Origin: an uncultured Bacteroidia bacterium
GTDB taxonomy: Bacteria > Bacteroidota > Bacteroidia > Bacteroidales > Prolixibacteraceae
Direction: 5' to 3'
Length of the DNA stretch: 64,000 nt
Assembly (NCBI GenBank): GCA_903897145.1
Contig: CAIUAN010000005.1
Span: 62,001 to 126,000, forward strand
This document shows positions 57,658 through 64,000 of the stretch, one piece after another. The position numbers and the translations under genes are program-made. The first letter of the stretch is position 1; each line of letters opens with the position of its first letter. The notes beneath the pieces are model-generated. The model did not search any database, was not told where the DNA came from, and saw only the letters and a program-made list of their open reading frames with translations.

Positions 57658-57665
57658 TATCTTTG
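57658..57665 (+). promoter_or_regulatory. -7 box candidate for era
   Basis: TATCTTTG, a full TAnnTTTG match, 21 nt before the era start codon. A TTG 12 nt upstream of the box is too close to be the standard -33. Confidence 0.5.
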
Positions 57666-57685
57666 CAAAAAATTAAAGAATAGCA

Positions 57686-58570
57686 ATGGCACATAAATCT
57701 GGATTTGTCAATATCATAGGAAATCCCAATGTTGGCAAATCAACGTTGATGAATGCGATGGTCGGAGAAAAACTTTCGATTATCACCTCCAAAATGCAGA
57801 CTACTCGACATCGCATCAAGGGCATTGTCAATGGTGAAGATTTTCAAATTGTTTATTCAGATACCCCAGGCATTTTAAAACCCCTCTACAAGCTCCAAGA
57901 ATCGATGCTTGGCTTTGTAAATACAGCCTTAGTGGATGCCGATGTTCTGTTATATGTCACCGATGTAGTCGAAGATTTTTCCAAAAACGCGGATTATCTT
58001 GAGAAAATAAAATCAGCAGAAGTACCAGTATTGGTCTTAATTAATAAGATTGACCTCACCGATCAAGAGCAATTAATTGCCCTTGTTGAACGCTGGAGGG
58101 AGCTAATTCCGAATGCAGAAGTGATGCCGATCTCGGCCAAAGAGAAGTTCAACCTTGACTATGTCTTTAAACGAATACTTGCCAATCTTCCTGATGGGGC
58201 TCCATTTTTCCCGAATGATGAATTGACTGATCGGAACGAGCGGTTTTTTGTTCAAGAGATCATCCGTGAAAAAATACTTTTATTTTATGATAAGGAGATT
58301 CCTTATTCTGTTGAGATTGAAGTAGAGGAGTTTAAAGATGAACCAAAACTTTTGCGCATCAGAGCAGTAATTAATGTGGCTCGCGACACACAAAAAGGGA
58401 TCATCATTGGCCATCAAGGAAAAGCCCTTAAGAAAGTAGGCACAGAGGCCCGTTTGGATATGGAAGAGTTCTTTGAGAAGAAAGTATTCTTAGAGATGTA
58501 TGTTAAAGTAGCTAAAGACTGGCGGGACAAAGAGAGCCAGCTTCGTAATTTTGGTTACGAAATTCAATAA
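57686..58570 (+). CDS. era: GTPase Era
   Basis: Era is an essential GTPase that binds 16S rRNA and helps mature the 30S subunit. The 294-aa protein has G1 GNPNVGKST (12-20), G3 DTPG, G4 NKID and the switch II region. The C-terminal KH-like domain has GIIIGHQGKALKKVGTEARL. It ends at 58570, 15 nt before der, and the two appear to be one operon. Confidence 0.97.
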   Translation: MAHKSGFVNIIGNPNVGKSTLMNAMVGEKLSIITSKMQTTRHRIKGIVNGEDFQIVYSDTPGILKPLYKLQESMLGFVNTALVDADVLLYVTDVVEDFSKNADYLEKIKSAEVPVLVLINKIDLTDQEQLIALVERWRELIPNAEVMPISAKEKFNLDYVFKRILANLPDGAPFFPNDELTDRNERFFVQEIIREKILLFYDKEIPYSVEIEVEEFKDEPKLLRIRAVINVARDTQKGIIIGHQGKALKKVGTEARLDMEEFFEKKVFLEMYVKVAKDWRDKESQLRNFGYEIQ

Positions 58571-58585
58571 TAGGTAAAACAAGAA

Positions 58586-59893
58586 ATGAGCAATATAGTA
58601 GCAATTGTCGGCCGTCCGAACGTAGGAAAATCGACATTTTTCAATAGACTAACTGAATCGCGTGCAGCCATCGTAGATGACATGCCAGGGGTAACACGTG
58701 ATCGAAATTATGGAAAATCACTCTGGAATGGAGTTGAATTTTCAATTATTGATACCGGAGGATATGTCTCTGGATCAGACGACATCTTCGAAGAAGAGAT
58801 ACGCAGACAAGCAAACTTGGCTATTCAAGAGGCCGATGTTATTGTCTTTTTAGTCGATGTTGAGACCGGACTTACCGAATTAGATATTTCTGTTTTTGAC
58901 TTATTACGTCGGAATTCAAAACCTGTCATAACAGTTGTCAATAAAGTTGATAATCATCAGCGTAGTTTAGATGCGAATGAGTTTTATGCATTAGGTATCG
59001 AGAAGCTATTTTGTGTGTCGTCAGTCAATGGTTCAGGAACAGGTGATTTGCTTGATGAAGTTGTTGAAATGTTACCCAATAAAGTTGAAGATGAAATTGA
59101 TGATAAAACGCCAAGGATTGCTGTAGTTGGCAGACCAAACGTAGGGAAATCATCTATCATCAACACGTTAGTTGGAGAAGATCGTCATATTGTAACCGAT
59201 GTTGCGGGAACAACTCGTGATGCTGTAGCGCAGAAATACACGAAATTTGGGCATAACTTTATCCTTGTCGACACGGCAGGTCTTCGAAAAAAGACCAAAG
59301 TTGCAGAGGATATTGAGTTCTATTCGGTCATGCGCTCAGTGCGCACCATAGAAGACTCCGATGTTTGCGTGCTCGTTTTAGACGCTACCAGAGGCGTTGA
59401 AGGTCAAGATGTGAGTATCTTCCACCTAATCCACCGAAATAAAAAAGGAATTGTTGTGGTGGTTAATAAATGGGACCTCATAGAGAAGGACAACAACACT
59501 ATGAAGAAATTTGAGGCAGATATCTTTGAGAAATTCGCCCCAATCGTAGACATACCCATTGTGTTTACTTCAGCCCTAACAAAGCAGAGAATCTTAAAGA
59601 TCCTCGAAGATGCCATGATGGTTTTTGAAAATAGAAACCGACATATTGCTACGTCTAAACTCAATGAATTACTACTGGAACTCATTGAGGCCTATCCCCC
59701 ACCCGCCTACAAAGGGAAGTTCATTAAGATTAAATATATTACTCAATTGCCGACTAAGATTCCAAGTTTTGCATTCTTTTGTAACTTACCACAATACATC
59801 AGGGATCCATACAAGAGATATCTAGAAAACAAGATTCGGAGTAATTTTAATTTCAAAGGAATTCCGATTCAGCTCTATTTTAGACAAAAATAA
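58586..59893 (+). CDS. der: GTPase Der (EngA)
   Basis: Der is a double-GTPase needed for 50S assembly. The 435-aa protein has two G domains. The first has GRPNVGKST (8-16) and DTGG; the second has GRPNVGKSS (about 182-190) and DTAG, each with an NKxD motif (NKVD, NKWD). A C-terminal KH-like domain follows, ending [11 protein letters not shown]. It follows era by 15 nt. Confidence 0.97.
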   Translation: MSNIVAIVGRPNVGKSTFFNRLTESRAAIVDDMPGVTRDRNYGKSLWNGVEFSIIDTGGYVSGSDDIFEEEIRRQANLAIQEADVIVFLVDVETGLTELDISVFDLLRRNSKPVITVVNKVDNHQRSLDANEFYALGIEKLFCVSSVNGSGTGDLLDEVVEMLPNKVEDEIDDKTPRIAVVGRPNVGKSSIINTLVGEDRHIVTDVAGTTRDAVAQKYTKFGHNFILVDTAGLRKKTKVAEDIEFYSVMRSVRTIEDSDVCVLVLDATRGVEGQDVSIFHLIHRNKKGIVVVVNKWDLIEKDNNTMKKFEADIFEKFAPIVDIPIVFTSALTKQRILKILEDAMMVFENRNRHIATSKLNELLLELIEAYPPPAYKGKFIKIKYITQLPTKIPSFAFFCNLPQYIRDPYKRYLENKIRSNFNFKGIPIQLYFRQK

Positions 59894-59977
59894 GAAAAAA
59901 TAAAAGTCTTAAATTGGACTATTCTGACCTCATTGTCAAATAATTAAGTCCAGATCATATTCCAACCAAAAAATTAA

Positions 59978-59985
59978 TAACTTTG
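59978..59985 (+). promoter_or_regulatory. -7 box candidate for the DEAD-box gene
   Basis: TAACTTTG, a full TAnnTTTG match, 101 nt before the chosen start codon. It gives a long leader with a hairpin (TTTTGCC 59992-59998 / GGCAAAA 60003-60009). Confidence 0.5.
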
Positions 59986-60086
59986 CAAAACTTTTGCCGA
60001 GTGGCAAAAAGTATATTTTAGAACATAAATAAGACGGGTAATTGGTTCATTTGGGAGCTAGCAGGCCCGTCATTAAAAATCAGAAG

Positions 60087-61871
60087 ATGCAATTTAATGA
60101 AATGGGCCTCGACCCCAGAATCCTAAAGGGGATTCAAGAAATGGGCTTCGAACAACCTTCGCCAATCCAGGAACAGTTTATCCCTTTATTCCTGAAAGAC
60201 CCAACAGACATTGTTGGACTAGCGCAAACCGGAACCGGTAAAACTGCCGCATTCGGTCTTCCAATCCTACAAAAAATCGATCTTAAAATCAAAGCTCCTC
60301 AGGCACTTATCTTAAGTCCTACAAGAGAACTTTGTGTTCAGATTGCTCGTGAAATTTCAGATTATGCTAAGTATATTCCAGAAATTTCAATCCTTCCAGT
60401 TTATGGAGGCGCCGATATCAGTGGGCAGATCTCTGCTTTACGCAGAGGAGTTCATATCATTGCTGCTACGCCTGGTCGTATGCACGATATGATTCGCAAA
60501 AACAAGGTCGATCTCTCTCAAATAACCATCATGGTTCTTGACGAGGCTGATGAGATGTTGAACATGGGCTTCCAAGAAGATGTGGATGCTATCTTAGAAC
60601 AAACTCCAAAAACAAAGAAAACATTACTTTTCTCGGCCACCATGCCGCGTGAAGTAGCTGCGATTGCAAAAAACTACATGACAAATCCGGTAGAAGTTGC
60701 AGTTGGGAAAAAAGGTGGTGGAGCTGATAATGTAGAGCATATATACCATATGGTTCATGCAAAAGACCGTTATTCAGCGCTTAAGCGTGTGATGGACTTT
60801 GTGCCAGAGGTGTATGGAATAGTTTTTTGTCGCACCCGTATGGAGACCAAAGAGATCGCTGCACAGCTGATCACCGATGGCTATAGCGCGGAAGCACTTC
60901 ACGGAGATCTTAGTCAACAACAGCGTGATTTTGTGATGGAGAAATTCCGATCAAAAGGGGTTCAGATGCTTATAGCTACAGATGTTGCCGCTCGAGGAAT
61001 CGACGTCAATGATCTTACCCATATTGTAAATTACAATCTACCTGACGACATTGAGAACTATACTCACCGAAGTGGCCGTACTGGTCGAGCAGGTAAGTCT
61101 GGCATCTCAATCTCTATCATACATATGAAAGAGCAAGGTCGGATACGGATGATCGAAAAAGGGATTGGAAAGAAATTTCTTCGTATGCCAGTGCCAACAG
61201 GAAAAGTTATTTGCGAGAAACAATTGATGTATCTTATTGACAAACTGGAAACGGTAACTATCAACGAAGAGCAGATTGAGCCTTTCCTTCCAACTGTTTA
61301 TCAGAAATTGGAAGCTCTTTCAAAAGAGGATCTCATCAAGCATGTTGTCTCTCTTGAATTCAATCGTTTCCTTGAATATTATGGAAATACGGCTGACTTA
61401 AATGCTCCTGACACACACGATGCAGGTAGAAGAGAAGTCCGCGAAGGTCGCGAAATGCGCAGAACCTCTTCAGAAGGGATGACGCAAATCCGACTTAATG
61501 TAGGATTATCACAAGGCCTTATTCCGAAAGATATCATCACATTTGTTATTGATGCAACTGGACGCAGAAATGTTGAGATTGGAAAGATCGATCTTTACAA
61601 GACCTATGCGACCGTAGAAATTGAATCAGCTTACGGCACGACCTTACTTAAAAATAGTAGAGGAATGAACTTTAAAGGATCATTCTTCGATGCTGAAGTA
61701 AATAACGCTGGCCGCGAAGGTGGTGGCCGCTTCGACAGAGGCGGTGACCGAGGCGGCGACAGAGGTGCTAGCAGAGGTGGCGATGGAGGCGGACGTTTCG
61801 AACGTGGCTTCAGAAAACCTGAAGGCGGCAGAGAAGATTTCAAACGCCGAGATAGAAAGAAAAGATTCTAA
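60087..61871 (+). CDS. DEAD-box RNA helicase
   Basis: A 594-aa ATP-dependent RNA helicase of the DeaD/CsdA type. Motifs, numbered from the chosen start: Q motif region FEQPSPIQEQ; I AQTGTGKT (46-53); Ia PTRELC; Ib TPGR; II DEAD (152-155); III SATMP; V ARGIDV; and VI HRSGRTGRAG. A DbpA-type RNA-binding domain is at about 460-540 (IRLNVGLSQGLIPKDIITFV). The final ~50 residues form a Gly/Arg/Asp-rich tail. I start at the ATG 60087 (MQFNEMGLDPRILKG); an in-frame TTG at 60042 would add an unnatural 15 residues. Confidence 0.95.
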   Translation: MQFNEMGLDPRILKGIQEMGFEQPSPIQEQFIPLFLKDPTDIVGLAQTGTGKTAAFGLPILQKIDLKIKAPQALILSPTRELCVQIAREISDYAKYIPEISILPVYGGADISGQISALRRGVHIIAATPGRMHDMIRKNKVDLSQITIMVLDEADEMLNMGFQEDVDAILEQTPKTKKTLLFSATMPREVAAIAKNYMTNPVEVAVGKKGGGADNVEHIYHMVHAKDRYSALKRVMDFVPEVYGIVFCRTRMETKEIAAQLITDGYSAEALHGDLSQQQRDFVMEKFRSKGVQMLIATDVAARGIDVNDLTHIVNYNLPDDIENYTHRSGRTGRAGKSGISISIIHMKEQGRIRMIEKGIGKKFLRMPVPTGKVICEKQLMYLIDKLETVTINEEQIEPFLPTVYQKLEALSKEDLIKHVVSLEFNRFLEYYGNTADLNAPDTHDAGRREVREGREMRRTSSEGMTQIRLNVGLSQGLIPKDIITFVIDATGRRNVEIGKIDLYKTYATVEIESAYGTTLLKNSRGMNFKGSFFDAEVNNAGREGGGRFDRGGDRGGDRGASRGGDGGGRFERGFRKPEGGREDFKRRDRKKRF

Positions 61872-61890
61872 TCACCAAAATAAATTTTTC

Positions 61891-61927
61891 AAAAGCCGGA
61901 AGACAACTTGTTTTCCGGCTTTTTTTA
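61891..61927 (+). terminator. Rho-independent terminator of the DEAD-box gene
   Basis: GCCGGAA (61895-61901) / TTCCGGC (61913-61919) stem flanked by AAAA and TTTTTTTT. It begins 20 nt after the stop codon and may also serve the convergent DUF2235 gene. Confidence 0.88.
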
Positions 61928-61951
61928 TGCACAGATTATAACCATTAAGAC

Positions 61952-62968
61952 TCAAAAATAGTCCATTAAATTAGCAGGCCTATAGCGATTGTCACGATTG
62001 ATTCGTTGAAATACCGACCAGTGTAATGACTCATGAGTGTCGGCATCTTGAGTTCCTATATCTACCGCGCGAATAAAACGAGGCCAAAGTTTATAAAATA
62101 CAGAATAAGATTGGTGCATTTGAGCCATCACATCCACATTTGTAGGGATCCACTCGAAAGACAACTTACATTCAGCAGCCTTCGTCAACATCCAACACAA
62201 AGAGACATCTGACAATTGAGATTCAGGATATCCTCCTCCAACATCCGAATGGACACCCATAAACCAAACTTGTTCAAGCACTTGAGAAATGGCCCCAGAT
62301 TGCTGATGCCATAGTGAAGGCCTGAAATTCGACCGCTGCTCATCAAGAGCTAAAGCTTGAAAGGCAAAATCAATTGTTGTAGATAGCTTCGTGTCATGAA
62401 AGCGATACCGACTATTTACAACGCCATTCCAAAAAAGTGGATTACCTAAGGACCCAACGGTATCCCAAACCCCAATAAATTTGATTCGTGTAGTCTCAGC
62501 TACGGCAAAGGAACGTCGAAAAAGGGTTGCCTCTAGCTCTTTCGGATGATACCGCTTACTTCTAAATTGATAAAGAGAATAGGCTTTCGAAACCATGCCT
62601 TTATTCTCTCGCCGAAGTATCCCCGAATTCCGTATCAATCCGGCTAGACTGCGCACCGTAAATGCACCGCGACTAAAGCCAAAGAAATACAATTCGTCAC
62701 CTTGGTTATAGTGATCAATAATAAATCGGTAGGCCTGAAGGATATTCTCCTCTAATCCAGCACCAGTGACACCATCATACAACCGATGTAGCAATGGTCC
62801 CTCTGTACCAATTCCAGCATCGTAGTAAAGCAATTGAGAGATCCCATCGACAGAACAAGGGGAGAGCGCATTCGCCATCTTAACAACATTAGTCTGACAT
62901 TTAGAAAAACCAATATCCCCATCTGGTCTATTCCAAGTTCCATCGCAAAACAAGACAATTCTCTTCAT
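61952..62968 (-). CDS. DUF2235 domain hydrolase
   Basis: A 338-aa protein of the DUF2235 family, an alpha/beta-hydrolase group that includes the Tle1 phospholipase effectors of type VI secretion. The start IVLFCDGTWNRPD and the nucleophile motif GFSRGAFTVRSLAGLI (Ser99) are diagnostic. Further motifs are FIGVWDTVGSLG and WFMGVHSDVGGGYPES (catalytic Asp/His). It has no signal peptide and no type VI genes or immunity gene beside it, so a house-keeping lipase or esterase role is equally possible. The substrate is unknown. Confidence 0.88.
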   Translation of the reverse strand: MKRIVLFCDGTWNRPDGDIGFSKCQTNVVKMANALSPCSVDGISQLLYYDAGIGTEGPLLHRLYDGVTGAGLEENILQAYRFIIDHYNQGDELYFFGFSRGAFTVRSLAGLIRNSGILRRENKGMVSKAYSLYQFRSKRYHPKELEATLFRRSFAVAETTRIKFIGVWDTVGSLGNPLFWNGVVNSRYRFHDTKLSTTIDFAFQALALDEQRSNFRPSLWHQQSGAISQVLEQVWFMGVHSDVGGGYPESQLSDVSLCWMLTKAAECKLSFEWIPTNVDVMAQMHQSYSVFYKLWPRFIRAVDIGTQDADTHESLHWSVFQRINRDNRYRPANLMDYF

Positions 62969-63123
62969 GTAGAAATTTTCATTAATTCATAGCTACCTAT
63001 TCAATTTACAACTTATTAATGAAAATAATTTAGACAAACATCGATAGACTTCTTACTATGAACTAGTCGATTAGTCCTAACTTTACATTTAAAGGCGAAC
63101 CTAATTCGTGAAATAAAACTTCA

Positions 63124-63148
63124 CCGAGTGAACAATTATTGAACTCGG
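63124..63148. repeat. Dyad-symmetric element upstream of the desaturase
   Basis: CCGAGT (63124-63129) and ACTCGG (63143-63148) flank an inner CAATTATTG (63133-63141). It overlaps the expected -33 region and lies 4 nt before the -7 box of the desaturase, so it could be an operator. Confidence 0.55.
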
Positions 63149-63152
63149 ACCT

Positions 63153-63160
63153 TATCTTTG
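63153..63160 (+). promoter_or_regulatory. -7 box candidate for the desaturase
   Basis: TATCTTTG, a full TAnnTTTG match, 81 nt before the start codon. No well-spaced TTG is present, possibly because the region is an operator. Confidence 0.5.
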
Positions 63161-63241
63161 TATCGTTACACATCAAAATGGCTACTAATTCAACTGCATA
63201 TTTAGAAAACCATTTATCACACCTCTCTAAATAAAAGAGCC

Positions 63242-64000
63242 ATGAGCACAGATAATAATTCAACAAAGAGTTCACCTACTTGGATGGAGATCGTCTCCAA
63301 ATACAATTTCTCCGATCCATTAAGAAGCTGGTGGCAGATCGCAAACTCGATAGTGCCATATATCTTGCTTTGGGTTTTAATGGTCTGGAGTCTGAAAATC
63401 TCATATTTTTTGACTCTTTTCCTTTCGATCTTTGCAGCTGGATTTTTGGTTAGGATCTTTATCATTTTTCACGACTGTGGCCACGGCTCGTATTTTAAAT
63501 CAAAACTTCTAAGCCGAATCATTGGAATCATCACCGGCATGCTAGCCTTTACGCCCTATCACAAGTGGCATAACGAGCATCAAGAACATCATGCCACCGT
63601 GGGAAATTTAGATAAACGAGGTGTAGGTGATGTCAAAACACTAACTATTGAGGAGTTCCTAGAGTTATCGCCTTGGCAGAAATTTAGTTACCGTTTTTAC
63701 CGCCATCCACTGTTTCTTTTTGGATTAGCACCATTTTTAGTATTCGTTCTTCAAAACCGACTACCTCGAAAATCTTTTAAAATAAAAGACCATGCTTACT
63801 TAGCTTTGGCTAATTTGGGTCTAATAGTTGCAATCGGACTTACCATTTGGGCTATAGGCTGGAAAGCTTATTTATTGATACAAATACCAGTATTGTATAT
63901 TGCTTCGGTACATGGCATATGGCTGTTTTATGTCCAACATCAATACGAGCATGTAGTCTGGTCAAGAGCCAAAGACTGGAACTATAAAGAGATTGCTTTA
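63242..64000 (+). CDS. Fatty acid desaturase, partial
   Basis: The first 253 residues of a membrane di-iron fatty acid desaturase, open at the right window edge. Translated by hand from the ATG at 63242. It has histidine box 1 HDCGH (77-81), box 2 HQEHH within HNEHQEHH (110-117), and hydrophobic spans at about 35-75 and 90-105. GNLDKRGVGDVKTLTIEEF and HGIWLFYVQHQYEHVVW match the delta-12/omega-3 (DesA) group. The third His box lies beyond the window. It introduces a double bond using molecular oxygen. It is divergent from the DUF2235 gene (273 nt). Confidence 0.93.
   Translation, partial: MSTDNNSTKSSPTWMEIVSKYNFSDPLRSWWQIANSIVPYILLWVLMVWSLKISYFLTLFLSIFAAGFLVRIFIIFHDCGHGSYFKSKLLSRIIGIITGMLAFTPYHKWHNEHQEHHATVGNLDKRGVGDVKTLTIEEFLELSPWQKFSYRFYRHPLFLFGLAPFLVFVLQNRLPRKSFKIKDHAYLALANLGLIVAIGLTIWAIGWKAYLLIQIPVLYIASVHGIWLFYVQHQYEHVVWSRAKDWNYKEIAL

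Noticed and set aside
60042-60086. TTG start for the DEAD-box helicase
   Set aside because: The added residues lack family similarity; the ATG at 60087 matches the usual start before the Q motif.
63063-63275. 70-aa minus-strand ORF upstream of the desaturase
   Set aside because: It overlaps the desaturase start and promoter, and has no domain.
1-64000. CRISPR arrays, IS elements, phage or integron genes
   Set aside because: No regularly spaced repeats, transposase, integrase or attC-like sites were seen on either strand.

Overview
The window looks like a chromosomal segment of a member of the Bacteroidota, most like the Bacteroidales or a neighbouring anaerobic or microaerophilic order. The evidence is consistent. 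Complex I is encoded by eleven genes without nuoEFG. There is an exbB-exbD-exbD-tonB cluster and there are Bacteroidota-type families (DUF3078, DUF2851, TPR lipoproteins). The best promoters match the Bacteroidota pattern TTG-N19/20-TAnnTTTG, and Shine-Dalgarno signals are generally weak. The DNA is AT-rich by eye. I saw no rRNA, CRISPR array, insertion sequence, integrase or phage gene; this is mostly core genome.

Layout. 1-4.2 kb (minus): an ispE fragment, gcvP and a metallo-beta-lactamase-fold hydrolase. 4.2-8.4 kb (minus): rlmF, a CHASE-PAS-PAS histidine kinase and pcm, tightly packed. 8.6-9.5 kb (plus): a degenerate Gfo/Idh/MocA-like protein whose end overlaps a small convergent gene. 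9.8-19.9 kb (minus): the nuoABCDHIJKLMN operon. 20-26 kb (minus): a Usp-like protein, an OmpA/TPR-type lipoprotein, and pnp downstream of rpsO. 26-29.3 kb (minus): DUF2851 protein, O-methyltransferase and M16 peptidase, followed by a plus-strand tRNA-Phe. 29.6-36.9 kb (minus): tonB2, exbB, two exbD, tonB1, a small membrane protein, a PstS-like lipoprotein and a TPR protein. 37-40 kb (minus): a retropepsin-like protein, mdh and glmM. 40.4-46.9 kb: an RsuA/RluB-family pseudouridine synthase (plus), a MacB/FtsX-type permease (minus), aconitase (plus), a pRiA4b ORF-3-like protein and miaA (plus). 47-53 kb: an acidic-tailed protein (minus), pheT and a GNAT (plus), an SRPBCC protein and a DUF3078 protein (minus). 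53-57.5 kb: a sialate O-acetylesterase (plus) convergent with a large GH95-like/DUF5703-like protein (minus). 57.7-61.9 kb (plus): era, der and a DEAD-box helicase with an RGG-rich tail. 62-64 kb: a DUF2235 hydrolase (minus) and a fatty acid desaturase that runs off the right edge (plus).

How the genes work together. Complex I feeds electrons to quinone and pumps ions, and Mdh and aconitase supply central carbon flux. The Exb/TonB cluster couples inner-membrane ion gradients to outer-membrane transport; its PstS-like lipoprotein and TPR partner make it the most interesting multi-gene unit here. PNPase, the DEAD-box helicase, Era, Der, RlmF, the pseudouridine synthase, MiaA, PheT, tRNA-Phe and S15 make the window rich in RNA metabolism and translation functions. 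I found no obviously new defence or mobile system. The better leads are the duplicated TonB, the PstS-TPR extension of the Exb operon, the degenerate oxidoreductase-like protein, the shared Arg/Gly/Asp-rich tails of PNPase and the helicase, and several unexplained inverted repeats.
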